Of a stretch of 64,000 bases of DNA, positions 10,361 to 23,799 are shown piece by piece. The notes under the pieces are model-generated. The model did not search any database, had not been told where the DNA came from, and saw nothing but the letters and a program-made list of their open reading frames with translations. Each line of letters starts with the position of its first letter. Position 1 is the stretch's first letter. The stretch spans positions 1-64,000 of the forward strand of contig NW_025791734.1 of NCBI RefSeq assembly GCF_921293095.1, written 5' to 3'. The stretch comes from Ischnura elegans. Lineage: Eukaryota > Arthropoda > Insecta > Odonata > Coenagrionidae. A program made the position numbers and the translations under genes.

Positions 10361-12721
10361 CAGTGGCGGTTTGCCCATAAGGACTCTCGGACGCCGCCCC
10401 TCCCAAATATTTGAAAAAGTAAAAAAAATAAATATCCATTAATTTATAATTATACATCTGATTAATCAAAGCGTTTTTTCAGCCCCATACATCGAAAGTG
10501 TTGGAAAAACACGAAAAGAAATAGCGCGAGAAGTTCGTATTTGTAGCCGTGGGGCGCTGGCCAGAACGTCCCAATCCATCCCCATGCAGTTATATGGAGA
10601 GTGGTAGTGGTGGGGGCCGCTGGTGCTATGACGCGTCTAACGTTGTGTCTTATGGAAGTCTTGGGACGTCGTCCGAAAATGCGCAGAGCGACGAGTGAGT
10701 TGACATCGCTGCGCAGGCCGGCGGGCGTATAATCTGGCGTCTACTTGGTGCTGCCACAGAAAAGGGACCTACGGACTCAGAATGGTCACTGTACTGGGTG
10801 TAGTTATACGATTTTAATTTTTAATTACTGGTAGGTATTGCTACAGTAAATACATTATCCGATTATGCTTGCGTTTTTTGGTATTTGAATTCCGGAACAC
10901 ATAAAATCCAACCAGTTAAAGGCCGTATTGACGAAGGAAAACTATTCTCGAGTATTTTACACAGTTCTGTTATGATTACGAATTTCAAGAACCTTGGGGA
11001 AACTAATATTATAATATTTAGGCCTTAACAATGTATTCATATCTTCCCGATGATTAGAAATGCGGTACCTATTTTTCAGATAAATTTATCAAAAGACCTG
11101 CAGTATTAGGAAAAATCAGTTAACATTCCCCACTGATTTATAATTTAAGAAATAGTTGCGTGCGTGATAGGGTGGAGGATTAAATATGATTTAAATCGTT
11201 AAGCGCGACTTTAAATAGAGTCATTCAATTAATGTCATGAAGTGCCGCGTACAATGCACCTTTTGTGCGTAGGTTCATCATTTTTCTAGCCGTCCTTGTT
11301 GTATTAGTTCATGTTCACCTAATTCCTCATCGGCAGAGTGGTAGCTGTCTGACGGAAAATGCCCACTTGGGTCTGATTTAAGTGGCCTCGAAGAGTTCAT
11401 ATCAGTGCGGAAATCCTTACAGCTCCCATCTGTGGCTCAGTCGAGTCGTCTTCTTTTACGATCTAGAACTTATTTTCTATTATATCATGGCAATGATTTC
11501 GAAGACACGGTTATTCCAAATGCGACCCGTTGGCGTCTCGTGTGTTTACCACATATGAATCTTAGACTCAAGGAGATGGTCCGTGACGTCCTTTGTTTGC
11601 TTGAATGCCTTTGCTGACCTTAAATTCGTCCCTCAGCTGAATCAGCATTAGCGGACCACGACTTCTATCTCCCTCGAGTCGTCCTTATAGTAACGGCAAG
11701 ACTCTCGGAAAGAACGGAGTGAAATGAGTTCAGACATCATTTTCGAGGAGTTAATTGTGCGTAATTGCCGATTAAGAAGTTTCTTAGTGCTGTGTGTACA
11801 TTCAAGAAGACAATTTTGAATTAATCAACAGTGCTCGTTTTTTTAAGGGAAATATAGGGAAAAATTGTCCCAATTCTGTGTCCAGGCACATTGTTCTTTT
11901 TGGTCGTATTTTTCGTCGGCCTATTTTGTGTCATCCCTTGTTTATTTATAGACTAGTGCCCTTGCCATGTGTTCAATCAGAAAGAAATTGTTGTCCAGCG
12001 CTGATTTCAACGAACGTGTAATTGATCACTTTGCTGGACAAAATGAAAGAAGGATGGACTTTTGCAATATAACTTAAGGCCTGTGAGTATTTCATATTTT
12101 GTTAAAAATATGTGAGAAATGTTTGATTGCTGATTTTAAATCATACTGTATTCAAGAAGCAACGCGAACACCGCCATCAAAGTTTACATCTGAAATAGCA
12201 AAGCGCGCGCATTCTAGTAGTGTTTGTTGCCTAGTGGAAGTCAGTGACACTCTCCTCCCTCCTCAGGTGTTACAAGTGTCATTGCTACCTAAATCATTGC
12301 AAATGTTGTATAGATTTGACAAATAACGCATTATGATTGCAAAACGAACAACAGAAGTGTATTGCGGGCATATCCGCACGAAGAATGTAGACGCTAAAAC
12401 CTAAAGTTACGTATTTTCGTTTGTATTTGCAAAGTATCGCAGCAAATATATTTTTATTCTTCAAGATCATTGATCAGTATCATCGAGAGTCCGGACTAAG
12501 CCGATCCGTATGACCGAGAGTTTACTGCATTTAGTATTTATTAATCAAGCTTTATTAGGAAAAATAGGTATTTTCGTTGAAAAAAAGGAACGTATGGCAT
12601 CACAGAATTTAATTCCTAGATTGCCGTAAAAACTTAATAAAATACACGAAATATTAAAAAATTATGACCCCCCGGTGGAGTGCGCCCCCCCCCCTAGCAT
12701 TTGACGCACGAGCCGCCACTG
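10361..12721. mobile_element. hAT-like DNA transposon, apparently non-autonomous
   Basis: The left end begins CAGTGGCGG at 10361 and the right end is CCGCCACTG ending at 12721, a perfect 9-bp terminal inverted repeat of the hAT type. The flanks carry a perfect 8-bp direct repeat GTTATAGC (10353-10360 and 12722-12729), the duplication length expected for hAT. The right end continues inward with a C-run, as often seen in arthropod hAT copies. The 2.36 kb interior contains only short open frames and no recognisable hAT transposase, so this is a deleted or non-autonomous copy. It lies exactly at the left edge of dispersed-repeat copy B. Confidence 0.75.
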
Positions 12722-12871
12722 GTTATAGCCGTCTTTTTAGCCTTCATAACCTTCACATACTTGCACACTTCTCGAATTTGTTTTTATTTACTATTCGTGT
12801 GTCATGTTTTTCTGGTTTCCAAGTCAGTTGTTGCGAACGCTTGCGAAGGTCCAAGTAATCTATCAGTGCAG
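12722..12871. repeat. dispersed repeat, copy B (about 150 bp)
   Basis: Second copy of the repeat at 4331-4470. It starts at the hAT target duplication and runs to CTATCAGTGC, after which the two copies diverge completely. Copy B has an extra CACACTT-containing insertion compared with copy A. Confidence 0.65.
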
Positions 12872-15800
12872 ATTCTTCCAGTTTGTCTGTGGGCCAAAAA
12901 AAACAACCTGTTGATGTTGTGAGCTGTCGTTAACCCTGCCGTGACTGTGCGGGGTAACACTGTTACCCCAAATAATGTTAATGCTGTATAATTTTTTTAT
13001 TTATTATTTTGTCCCCTTGATATTTTTTGTATTTGAGCTCAAACACTTTTTCGTTATTTAGGCGACGAATTATTTTTTTTACTTATGAATTGTTTTCGAA
13101 AACTTCTATTATTATTGGTGGGGTAACTGACTTTCAAAGCAGTTTCAAAAGTGTTCCAATGCAGTTGCGAAGCAAACTTTTTCCCAGAGCAGTTACAAAA
13201 GAAAAATATGAAAGATACCTTCTATTCTCATAATATCAACGTAAAAACCTAAATGTAGCCAACAATGTATTTAAAAATGAGGTAAATCAAGATATTATCT
13301 AGGATGTAATAGCCTCTTCAGTACTAGTGTTGAGATGAGCTGACTCTTCAGTGTTAAAATATTTTCAAACACTCTCAGATCCTTATTTTTAGAGCAAGCG
13401 ATGCTCAGCCAACTTCAAAATCTTCTTCGGCTAGTTCCAATACCTCAGCAATGCGTTACATCGCCTTAGGTGATGACAATATAACCGATTTGCAATGCAG
13501 TTCTCCTTTCATATACAAATAAATATGTGACCAAGAGATTTTTTTTAAATAAAATGTCTTTTTCTTTCAAAACTTAAATGATATCGAAGCTTTATTGCGG
13601 CTTTTAAGACGGCTTGAGGCTCATACTGTTTAAATGGCACGCTATAGCCTTTTGAGTGCCGATAGAAAGAAGGCATGTGCAGTTACGAATTGGTGAATAG
13701 GTATAAGATATTATTTTTGGAAAAAATGCAAAAAATCACTTCACTTCCAATGCTCAAACTTAAACGTTTTTTGTGGAAATATCATTTAAATATCCATCTA
13801 ATATGTATACATATAATATGGTAAACATTTCAAAATATCTGTATATATTTTTTTTCATCGAAATAAAGTAATTCCGAAAGCTCTGCAGAATATCAGTTGT
13901 TTCTATCTTGAAGGCACATATCATATTATACTTAATAATCTCTATAGTCACAGGCTCAACTTTGTGGAAGTTCATTTTAATGAATAAAAACGAACAAACT
14001 TTGTATTAATCCACCATTTTATTTTCGTGGTACGACTAGTTTCGACGCAGCGGCGTCATCCTCAAGTACAAAGCTACAAGCAATAAAATATCCTCATATA
14101 TCACGCGGTATCTGTGGAGGAGGAAGACCCCTTCCACCTACCTTCTTGCGATGAATTGCGATGGTCTGATTTCGAAGATTTTTCATTTCTGGTATGCTTA
14201 AAGATTTGGCATACCTTATTATTCCAGGTTAATCTCGCCAGTAAAAAAGGATGAACCGCAGATGTTTCATTGGCAGTAACTCTAATTGAAAAATGTATCC
14301 ATTTTGTTGATAATTATCGAGAGAAAGGATTCAGTCAATCCATTATAGATGTTATATATATAGCTGAAATGTGGGGAATCCTATGGTGTGAACGCGAAGA
14401 AAAAAGTAAACAAATTCTAATGATACCATTTGCAAAGATACCTTCTCACATAACATACGACACTAATATCTGATTTTCTAAATATCGGTCATAAGGCAAA
14501 AAAGACGTCGGAGAGACATCTTTTTTTTTAATTTTAGACTTTTATCCTCACGGCGAGAATAAAGTGCCAGAAGGTATATCTGTAAATAGGTAAATGTGCT
14601 TCGTCTCTCCTTGCTCTGCTCTGCAACATGGGGGAAATGCGTCGGACGTTAAAATGAGCATGAGTGATATAATAAGGTAAATATAAGCGAAAATCTAAAC
14701 CTTTTTGACACTCGTGGAACTTTGTGAGTAGTATCCACATCCACTCGACTGTTTGGGAAAATGAAAATCGTGCGTTATACCTTTCGGTCTGACGTAAGAG
14801 AGTCGACCGTGTTGCCTGCTGAGAGAGCGTAGTCTCATGGTTACCACGACTTGCTTGAACGGTGCTTAATGGAAAGAGAATTCCTGGTGTTTGCTTTCTT
14901 CATCATTTTTGTGCTTCACCTTCATTAGATGCCATCAATCCGAACATTGGTTCGACGCAGCTCTCAATTCGGACTTCATATCTGCCGGTCTTTTCATAGG
15001 GACGTATGTGTTCCCTTTTTCATCCTTAAACTAGGGAAGGGAAACTTTTTTTTGCTATATATCCTTCAATACTTAACTAGTTTCACTTCCAAATAACATT
15101 TTGCTGGTTTTAGCCACTTTGTGACAACACGCGACTCCGCTCCCGCCCAAGCCATTATGTCCCAACGGTAGTTGCTCCTCACATGCACCATCTTTAGAAC
15201 GGAATTCCAATGACTACCGAAAAAACCTCACCGTTCACCATTGCAAACATCAACCTGTGGGAAACATTAATATTAATCCCGTCTGAAGCCCATTTTGTTA
15301 GCACGATGTTTCCGATTTGCTTATCAATCCGCGCCTCATATAAATTGTTTCCTTCTACATTTGCAAGCTAATGGGCCAGCCATGGGCCATTAGCCAAATG
15401 GGCAGCAATGTCAGGCATGCCAAGCCATGGGCCAAGGTGAAGAGTCTTTTATTTTCCCAAACTATTGGTATCCTATATCTTGTATGATATGTGGCACGAT
15501 ATGATGGAAGAAAAACTTGTAAATGTTGTTGTAACAACGAAACGCGTCGAGTGAAAATAAATTCAGTGGAAACATTGCAATGTCTCTTTTAAAAGAATGC
15601 TTGTATCCTTTTTGTCAGCGGTTTAATCCAATTTATCTGCGGAGTAGTGTAAGCAGGTAAAACTTTTAGCCGTCTAATAAGCCAATTTTTGCTTACCTTC
15701 AATGCTGAAAATTGTCAAATTCTCATTGCCTCGGTCACTTATTGCTCCTTATTACATCGAAAATAAGTTTTTATGTTTACAAAATATTTAGCTTTCCAAA

Positions 15801-16940
15801 AGTATCAAACACATGACCGTTGCGTTATTTATTAATGTTTGTTTAGCTGCCTAACACCCGACCGTCTTTTTCCCGCCCCTCGAGCTATCGCGTTGCGTGA
15901 AAAGCGCGTGCTACCGCGGGTTAATACCTTAAAAATAAATTTACTGCATGAAATGGGAGGTCAGGACCTGGTTGTTTTATGCTTTTAATGGAGTGGCTTA
16001 ATATCAATTGTAGTCATCGGATTGTAATGAACCTTCGAAAAAGTGGTTTTACTACTCTCATATTTTTAAATAACAACTAAAAACAAAGTGCATCGTCCAG
16101 ATTCATAATAATAAATGATAATTCTCTTTTAATCTAATAAATTTAGTTGAGGGCGAACTTTTAAACATCGATATCAGAGTTGTAGTACAATATTAGGTTT
16201 GACTCCATTTGGTGTACACCGCTAGTGCATGGGACTCTAATGGAAAAGGAATGGTTTTGGGTATAAATGGAATACGGAGGCGAGCAGCAAGATGTGTTGA
16301 AATAGTAGTGTGTATGTAATTTTGATTTAAGAATGACAAGGTCTGACCGATTGAGAGGTTAAAATTAGATTAATTACTTTGTGGAAATTTCAAGTAATTT
16401 TTTTGCCTGGTGTCAAGATATTTTAAGAGGGCCTAATTAATATGGTGTAAACGATCTCAAGGATAAGATTAGGGAAATAGACTGCAGAACCGATAGAGTA
16501 AAGACGTCGCTTATTCCGCAAATATTCACAGACCATTCACTATCCCTGCGATAATTTAGCTCTCGGGTAGCTTAACTCGGAATAGGTGAGATAGGCTCTG
16601 TATGTTCAGGTAATCACTTATTACTGTTGTCAACAAAAGTCAACGGACGCGGTGAGAACCTGAATATAATGCAAAGGTTTATTATATTTCTAAATACTAA
16701 CTACCTGTATGAGTTTTTTGGCATGTTATAATTCATGCATGAATCTTTTGCTGCGCTAGTTACCATTTTCATATCTCTACATATTGGTTTTATTCGCATG
16801 TTCGTGTCCTTAGCATTCTCTGGTCTGACCGCACCTTCCTTTCCTGTGCGCTTGGCCCGTGTCAGACGAGCGAGCGTGTTCTTGATTGCGGCTATCTTGT
16901 TAGATTATGAGTACTGTAGGTATGCCTACTTAGTGTTGAA
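12872..16940. other. AT-rich non-coding DNA with transposon-tail-like fragments
   Basis: No gene is supported. Two short segments look like 3' ends of mobile elements. One is about 14010-14075 (TTTTCGTGGTACGACTAG, TTTCGACGCAGC, GTCATCCTCAAG). The other is about 15533-15575 (AACGAAACGCGTCG followed by AAAATAAATTCAGTGG). They share the GAAAC/TTTCG-GACGC theme often found at retroelement 3' ends but could not be assigned. Around 15366-15432 ATGGGCCA occurs several times in partly palindromic arrangement. Confidence 0.4.
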
Positions 16941-16943
16941 TCA

Positions 16944-17008
16944 CCCCCCGGGCCACACACACTTGTGGTGGCTTGCAAAGTGCCTCGTAGATGTGGAGGG
17001 GCTATAGT
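16944..17008 (-). repeat. dispersed module with a GCAAGCCACC...GTGTGTGGC core, copy 2
   Basis: On the minus strand this reads CCACATCTACGAGG, TTTGCAAGCCACCACAAGTG and TGTGTGGCCCGGGG, parallel to the module at 7996-8052. It is a diverged copy in the opposite orientation. Confidence 0.38.
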
Positions 17009-20000
17009 GGGTTGGCCGAATAGGGATACGACGTCGTCAAACTGTCCGTCAACTTCGTGAAGCCAGGGGAAAAGCGGATGCACATTGCATGCACACTCAG
17101 GGTTCCGAGAATTTGAGGTCGACAGTGGAGATGCGGAGAAAAATTATTTTGGTCCAGCGTTTTCTCTGGTTTTTCTCTTTTAATAAATTGTTGTCTGTCG
17201 TTGTCATTTAAAATTTTGTCTGTCGTTGTCATTTAAATTGTTGACGTTGTTATTTAAATTGTTGTCGTTGTCATTTAAATTGTTGTAGTTGTCATTTAAA
17301 TTGTTGTCGTTGTCATTTAAATTGTTGTCGTTGTCATTAAAATTGTTGTCGTTGTCATTTAAATTGTTGTCGTTGTCATTTAAATTTTTGTCGTGGTCAT
17401 TTAAATTGTTGTCGTTGTCATTTAAATTGCTGTCGTTGTCATTTAAATTGTTGTCGTTGTCATTTAAATTGTTGTCGTTGTCATTTAAATTGTTGTGGTT
17501 GTCATTTAAATTGTTGTCGTTGTCATTTAAATTGTTGTCGTTGTCATTTAAATTGTAGTCGTTGTCATTTAAATTGTTGTCATTATCATTTAAATTGTTG
17601 TCGTTGTCATTTAAATTGTTGTCGTTGTCATTTAAATTGTTGTCGTTGTCATTTAAATTTTTGTCGTTGTCATTTAAATTGTTGTCCTTGTCATTTAAAT
17701 TGTTGTCGTTGTCATTTAAATTGTTGTCGTTGTCATTTAAATTGTTGTCGTTGTCATTTAAATTGTTGTAGTTGTCATTTAAATAGTTGTAGTTGTTATT
17801 TAAATTGTTGTCGTTGTCATTTAAATTGTAGTCGTTGTCATTTAAATTGTAGTCGTTGTCATTTAAATTGTAGTCGTTGTCATTTAAATTGTTGTCATCA
17901 TTTGAATTGTTGTCGTTGCCATTTAAAATGTTGTCGTTGTCATTTAAATTGTTGTCGTCATTTAAATTGTTGTCGTTGTCATTTAAATTGTTGTCGTTGT
18001 CCTTTAAATTGTCGTCGTTGTCATTTAAATTGTTGTCGTTGTAATAGAGATGGTGGTCGTTGTCATTTAAATTGTTGTCCTTGTCATTTAAATTGTTGTC
18101 CTTGTCATTTAAATTCTTGTCCTTGTCATTTAAATTGTTGTCCTTGTCATTTAAATTGTTGTCTATGTCATTTAAATTGTTGTCGTTGTTATTTAAATTG
18201 TTGTCCTTGTCATTTAAATTGTTGTCGATGCCATTTAAATATTTATCGTTGTCATTTAAATTGTTGTCTGTCGTTGTCCTTTAAATTGTTGTCGTTGTCA
18301 TTTAAATTGTTGTTGTTTTCATTTAAAATGTTGTTAGTACCATTTAAATTGTAGTTGTTGTCATTTAAATTGTTGTTGATGTCATTTAAATTGCTGTTCT
18401 TGTCGTTTAAATTGTTGTTGTTGTCATTTAAAATGTGTTTGTTCTCATTGAAATTGTTGTTGCTGTCATTTAAATTGTAGTTGTTGTCATTTAAATTTTT
18501 TTTGTTGTAAGTTGAATTTTTGTTGTTGTCATTTAAATTTTTGTTGTTGTCTTTGATATTGTTGTCTTTGTCATTTAAATTGTTCTTGTTGTCATTTTAA
18601 TTGTTGTTGTTGTCATTTAAAATGTTGTTGTTGTCATTTTAATATTTGTTGTCAATTAAAATTGTTGTTGTTGTCATTTAAATTATTGTTGTTGCCTTTT
18701 AAATTGTTGTTGTTGTCCTATAAATTGTTGTTGTTGTCATTTAAATTGTTACTGTTGTCATATTAAATTGTTGTCGTGGTCATTTAACTTGTTGTCGTTG
18801 TCATTTAAATCGTTGTTGTTGTCATTAAATTGTTGTTGTTGTAATTTAAAATATTGTTGTTGCCTTTTAAATTGTTGTTGTTGTCATTTAAATTGTTGTC
18901 GTTGTCATTTTAATTGTTGTCGTTGTCATTTAACTTGTTGTTGTCGTCATTTAAATTGTTGTCGTTGCCTTTTAAAATGTTGTCCTTGCCGTTTTAATTG
19001 TTGTCGTTGTCATTTAAATTGTTGTCGTTGTCTTTTAACTTGTTGTTTTTGTCATTTAAATTGTTGTCGTTGTCATTTAAATTGTTGTTGTTGTCAATTA
19101 AATTGTTTGTTGTTGTCATTTATATTGTTCTTGTTGTCATTTAAATTGTTGTTGTTGTCATTAAAATTGTTGTTGTTGACATTTAAATTATTGTTGTTGC
19201 CTTTTAAATTGTTGTTGTTGTCCTATAAATTGTTGTTGTTGTCATTTAAATTGTTACTGTTGTCATTTAAATTGTCGTCGTTGTCATTTAAATTGTTGTC
19301 GTTGTCATTTACTTGTTGTCGTCGTCATTTAAATTGTTGTCGTTGCCTTTTAAAATGTTGTCCTTGCCGTTTTAATTGTTGTCGTTGTCATTTAAATTGT
19401 TGTCGTTTTCTTTTAACTTGTTGTCGTTGTCATTTAAATTGTAGTCGTTGTCATTTTAACTGTTGTCATTATCATTTAAATTGTTGTCGTTGTCATTTAA
19501 ATTGTTGTCCTTGTCATTTAAATTGTTGTCGTTGTCAGTTAAAATGTTGTCGTTATCATTTAAATTGTTGTCGTTGGCATTTAAATTGTTGTCGTTGCCA
19601 TTTAAATTGTTGTCGTTGTCATTTTAATTGTTGTCGTTGTCATTTAAATTGTTGTCGTTGTCATTTATTTTGTTCACGTTGCCTTTTAAATTGTTGTCGT
19701 TGTCATTTAATTTGTTGTCGTTGTCATATAAATTTTAGTCGTTGTCATTTAAATTGTTGTAGTTGTCATTTAAATTGTTGTAGTTGTTATTTAAATTGTT
19801 GTAGTTGTCATTTAAATAGTAGTCGTTGTCATTTAAATTGTAGTCGTTGTCATTTAATTTGTATACGTTGTCATTTAAATTGTAGTCGTTGTCATTTAAA
19901 TAGTTGTCGTCATTTAATTTGTTGTTATTGCCATTTAAAATGTTGTCCTTGTCATTTAAATTGTTATCGTCATTTAAATTTTTGTCGTTGTCATTTAAAT

Positions 20001-21239
20001 TGTTGTCGTTGTCATTTAAATTTTCGTCGTTGTCATTTAAATTGTTGTCGTTGTAATATAGATGGTGGTCGTTGTCATTTAAATTGTTGTCCTTGTCATT
20101 TAAATTGTTGTCCTTGTCATTTAAAATGTTGTCGTTGTTATTTAAATTGTTGTCCTTGTCATTTAAATTGTTGTCGTTGTCATTTACATTGTTGTCGTTA
20201 TCATTTAAATTGTTTTCGATGCCATTTAAATATTTATCCTTGTCATTTAAATTGTTGTCTGTTGTTGTCCTTTAAATTATTGTCGTTGTCATTTAAATTG
20301 TTGTTTTTTTCATTTAAATTGTTGTTGTCTTCATTTAAATTGTTGTTGGTACCTTTTAAATTGGAGTTGTTGTCATTTCAATTGTTGTTGATGTCATTTA
20401 AATTGTTGTCGTGGCCATTTAAAATGTTGTCGTTGTCATTTAAATTGTAGTTGTTGTCATTTAAATTGTTGTCGTTGTCATTTAAATTGGTGTCGTTGTC
20501 ATTTAAATTTTCGTCGTTGTCATTTAAATTGATGTCGTTGTAATATAGATTGTGGTCGTTGTCATTTAAATTGTTGTCCTTGTCATTGTCGTGATCATAT
20601 AAATTGTAGTCGGGTTCATTTAAATTGTTGAAGTTGTCATTTAAATTGTTGTAGTTGTTATTTAAATTGTTGTCGTTGTCATTTATATTGTAGTCGTTTA
20701 CATTTAAATTGTTGTCCTTGTCATTTAAATTGTTTTCCTTGTCATTTAAATTTTTGTCCTTGTCATTTAAATTGTTGTCCTTGTCATTTAAATTGTTGTC
20801 TATGTCATTTAAATAGTTGTCGTTGTTATTTAAATTGTTGTCCTTGTCATTTAAATTGTTGTTGTTGTCATTTACATTGTTGTCGTTATCATTTAAATTG
20901 TTGTCGATGCCATTTTAATATTTATCGTTGTATTTAAATTGTTGTCTGTCGTTGTCCTTTAAATTGTTGTCGTTGTCATTTAAATTGTAGTTGTTTTCAT
21001 TTAAATTGTTGTCGTTGTCATTTAAATTGTTGTTGTTGTCAATTAAATTGTTTGTTGTTGTCATTTAAATTGTAGTCGTTTATATTTAAATTGTAGTCGT
21101 TGTCATTTAAATTGTTGTCGTCATTTAAATTGTTGTCGTTGACATTTAAATTGTTGACGTTGTCATTTAAATTATCGTCGTTGTTATTTAAATTGTTGTC
21201 GTTGTAATATAGATGGTGGTCGTTGTCATTTAAATTGTT

Positions 21240-21790
21240 GTCCTTGTCATTTAAATTGTTGTCCTTGTCATTTAAATTGTTGTCCTTGTCATTTAAATTG
21301 TGTTCCTTGTCATTTAAATTGTTGTCTATGTCATTTAAATTGTTGTCGTTTTTATTTAAATTGTTGTCCTTGTCATTTAAATTGTTGTCGTTGTCATTTT
21401 CATTGTTGTCGTTATCATTTAAATTGTTGTCGATGCCATTTAAATATTTATCGTTGTCATTTAAATTGTTGTCTGTGGTAGTCCTTTAAATTGTTGTCGT
21501 TGTCATTTAAATAATTGTTGTTTTCATTTAAATTGTAGTTGTTTTCATTTCAATTGTTGTTGGTACCTTTTAAATTGTAGTTGTTGTCATTTAAATTGTT
21601 GTTGATGTCATTTAAATTGCTGTTCTTGTCGTTTAAATTGTTGTTGTTGTCATTTAAAATGTGTTTGTTCTTATTAAAAATTTGTTGTTGTCATTTAAAT
21701 TGTAGTTGTTGTCATTTAAATTTTTTTTGTTGTAAGTTGAATTTTTGTTGTTGTCATTTAAATTTTTGTTGTTGTCTTTGATATTGTTGT
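21240..21790 (+). repeat. higher-order satellite block, repeated at 29067-29617
   Basis: The ordered series of unit variants, including the TTGTGTTCC unit, GGTACCTTTTAAATTG and the AAAATGTGTTTGTTC and TTGTTGTAAGTTGAATT units, recurs 7,827 bp downstream with at most a few differences. Related blocks without exact identity occur near 18420-18570, 22620-22760, 47200-47300, 48250-48373, 57120-57270 and 58180-58305. Confidence 0.8.
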
Positions 21791-23799
21791 CTTTGTCATT
21801 TAATTGTTCTTGTTGTCATTTTAATTGTTGTTGTTGTCATTTAAATTGTTGTTGTTGTCATTTAAATTGTTGTTGTTGTCATTTTAATATTTGTTGTCAA
21901 TTAAAATGTTGTTGTCGTCATTTAAAATGTTGTTGTTGTCGTTTAAATTGTTGTTGTTGTCATTAAAATTGTGTATGTTGTTATTTAAATTCTTGTTGTG
22001 TTCATTCAAATCGTTGTCGTTGTCATTTAAATTGTTGTCGTTGTCATTTAAATTGTTGTTGTTGTCAATTAAATTGTTTGTTGTTGTCATTTAAATTGTT
22101 GTTGTTGTCATTTAAATTGTTGTTGTTGTCATTAAAATTGTTGTTGTTGTCATTTCAATTATTGTTGTTGCCTTTTAAATTGTTGTTGTTGTCCTATAAA
22201 TGGTTGTTATTGTCATTTAAATTGTTACTGTTGTCATTTTAAATTGTTGTCGTGGTCATTTAACTTGTTGTCGTTGTCATTTAAATTATTGTTGTTGTCA
22301 TTAAATTGTTGTTGTTGTAATTTAAAATATTGTTGTTGCCTTTTAAATTGTTGTTGTTGTCATTTACATTGTTGTCGTTATCATTTAAATTGTTGTCGAT
22401 GCCATTTAAATATTTATCGTTGTCATTTAAATTGTTGTCTGTCGTAGTCCATTAAATTGTTGTCGTTGTCATTTAAATTGTTGTTGTTTTCATTTAAATT
22501 GTTGTTGTTTTCATTTAAATTGTTGATGGTACCTTTTAAATTGTAGTTGTTGTCATTTAAATTGTTGTTGATGTCATTAAAATTGCTGTTCTTGTCGTTT
22601 AAATTGTTGTTGTTGTCATTTAAAATGTGTTTGTTTTTATTAAAAATTTGTTGTTGTCATTTAAATTGTAGTTGTTTTCATTTCAATTTTTTTTGTTGTA
22701 AGTTGAATTTTTGTTGTTGTCATTTAAATTTTTGTTGTTGTCTTTGTCATTTAAATTGTTCTTGTTGTCATTATAATTGTTGTTGTTGTCATTTAAATTG
22801 TTGTTGTTGTCATTTAAATTGTTGTTGTTGTCATTTTAATATTTGTTATCAAGTAAAATGTTGTTGTTGTCATTTAAATTTTTGTTGTTGTCATTAAAAT
22901 TGTGTATGTTGTTATTTAAATTCCTGTTGTGTTCATTCAAATCGTTGTCGTTGTCATTTAAATTGTTGTCCTTGTCATTTAAATTGTTGTTGTTGTCAAT
23001 TAAACTGTTTGTTGTTGTCATTTAAATTGTTGTTGTTGTCATTTAAATTGTTGTTGTTGTGATTAAAATTGTTGTTGTTGTCATTTAAATTATTGTTGTT
23101 GCCTTTTAAATTGTTGTTGTTGTCCTATAAATTGTTGTTGTTGTCATTTATATTGTTACTGTTGTCATTTTAAATTGTTGTCGTGGTCATTTAACTTGTT
23201 GTCGTTGTCATTTAAATTGTTGTTGTTGTCATTAAATTGTTGTTGTTGTAATTTAAAATATTGTTGTTACCTTTTAAAATGTTGTTGTTGTCATTTAAAT
23301 TGTTGTCGTTGTCATTTTAATTGTTGTCGTTGTCATTTAACTTGTTGTCGTCGTAATTTAAATTGTTGTTGTTTTCATTTAAATTGTTGTCGTTGTCATT
23401 TAAATTGTTGTTGTTGTCAATTAAATTGTTTGTTGTTGTCATTTAAATTGTAGTCGTTTATATTTAAATTGTAGTCGTTGTCATTTAAATTGTAGTCGTT
23501 GTCATTTAAATTGTTGTCGTCATTTAAATTGTTGTCGTTGCCATTTAAAATGTTGTCGTTGTCATTTAAATTGTTGCCGTCATTTAAATTGTTGTCGTTG
23601 TCATTTAAATTGTTGTCGTTGTCATTTAAATTTTCGTCGTTGTCATTTAAATTGTTGTCGTTGTAATATAGATGGTGGTCGTTGTCATTTAAATTGTTGT
23701 CCTTGTCATTTAAAATGTTGTCCTTGTCATTTAAATTGTTGTCCTTGTCATTAAAATTGTTGTCCTTGTCATTTAAATTGTTGTCTATGTCATTTAAAT

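Noticed and set aside
12930-15924. Possible piggyBac-like element between TTAACCCTGCC (12930) and GCGGGTTAA (ends 15924)
   Set aside because: Only the first few bases after TTAA correspond at the two ends, no longer inverted repeat aligns, and TTAA is common in AT-rich DNA.
18768-20450. 560-codon plus-strand open frame rich in Cys, Leu, His and Asn
   Set aside because: It consists of 21-bp satellite units read in a stop-free frame. Frame identity drifts at odd-length units and no coding signature exists beyond the repeat.
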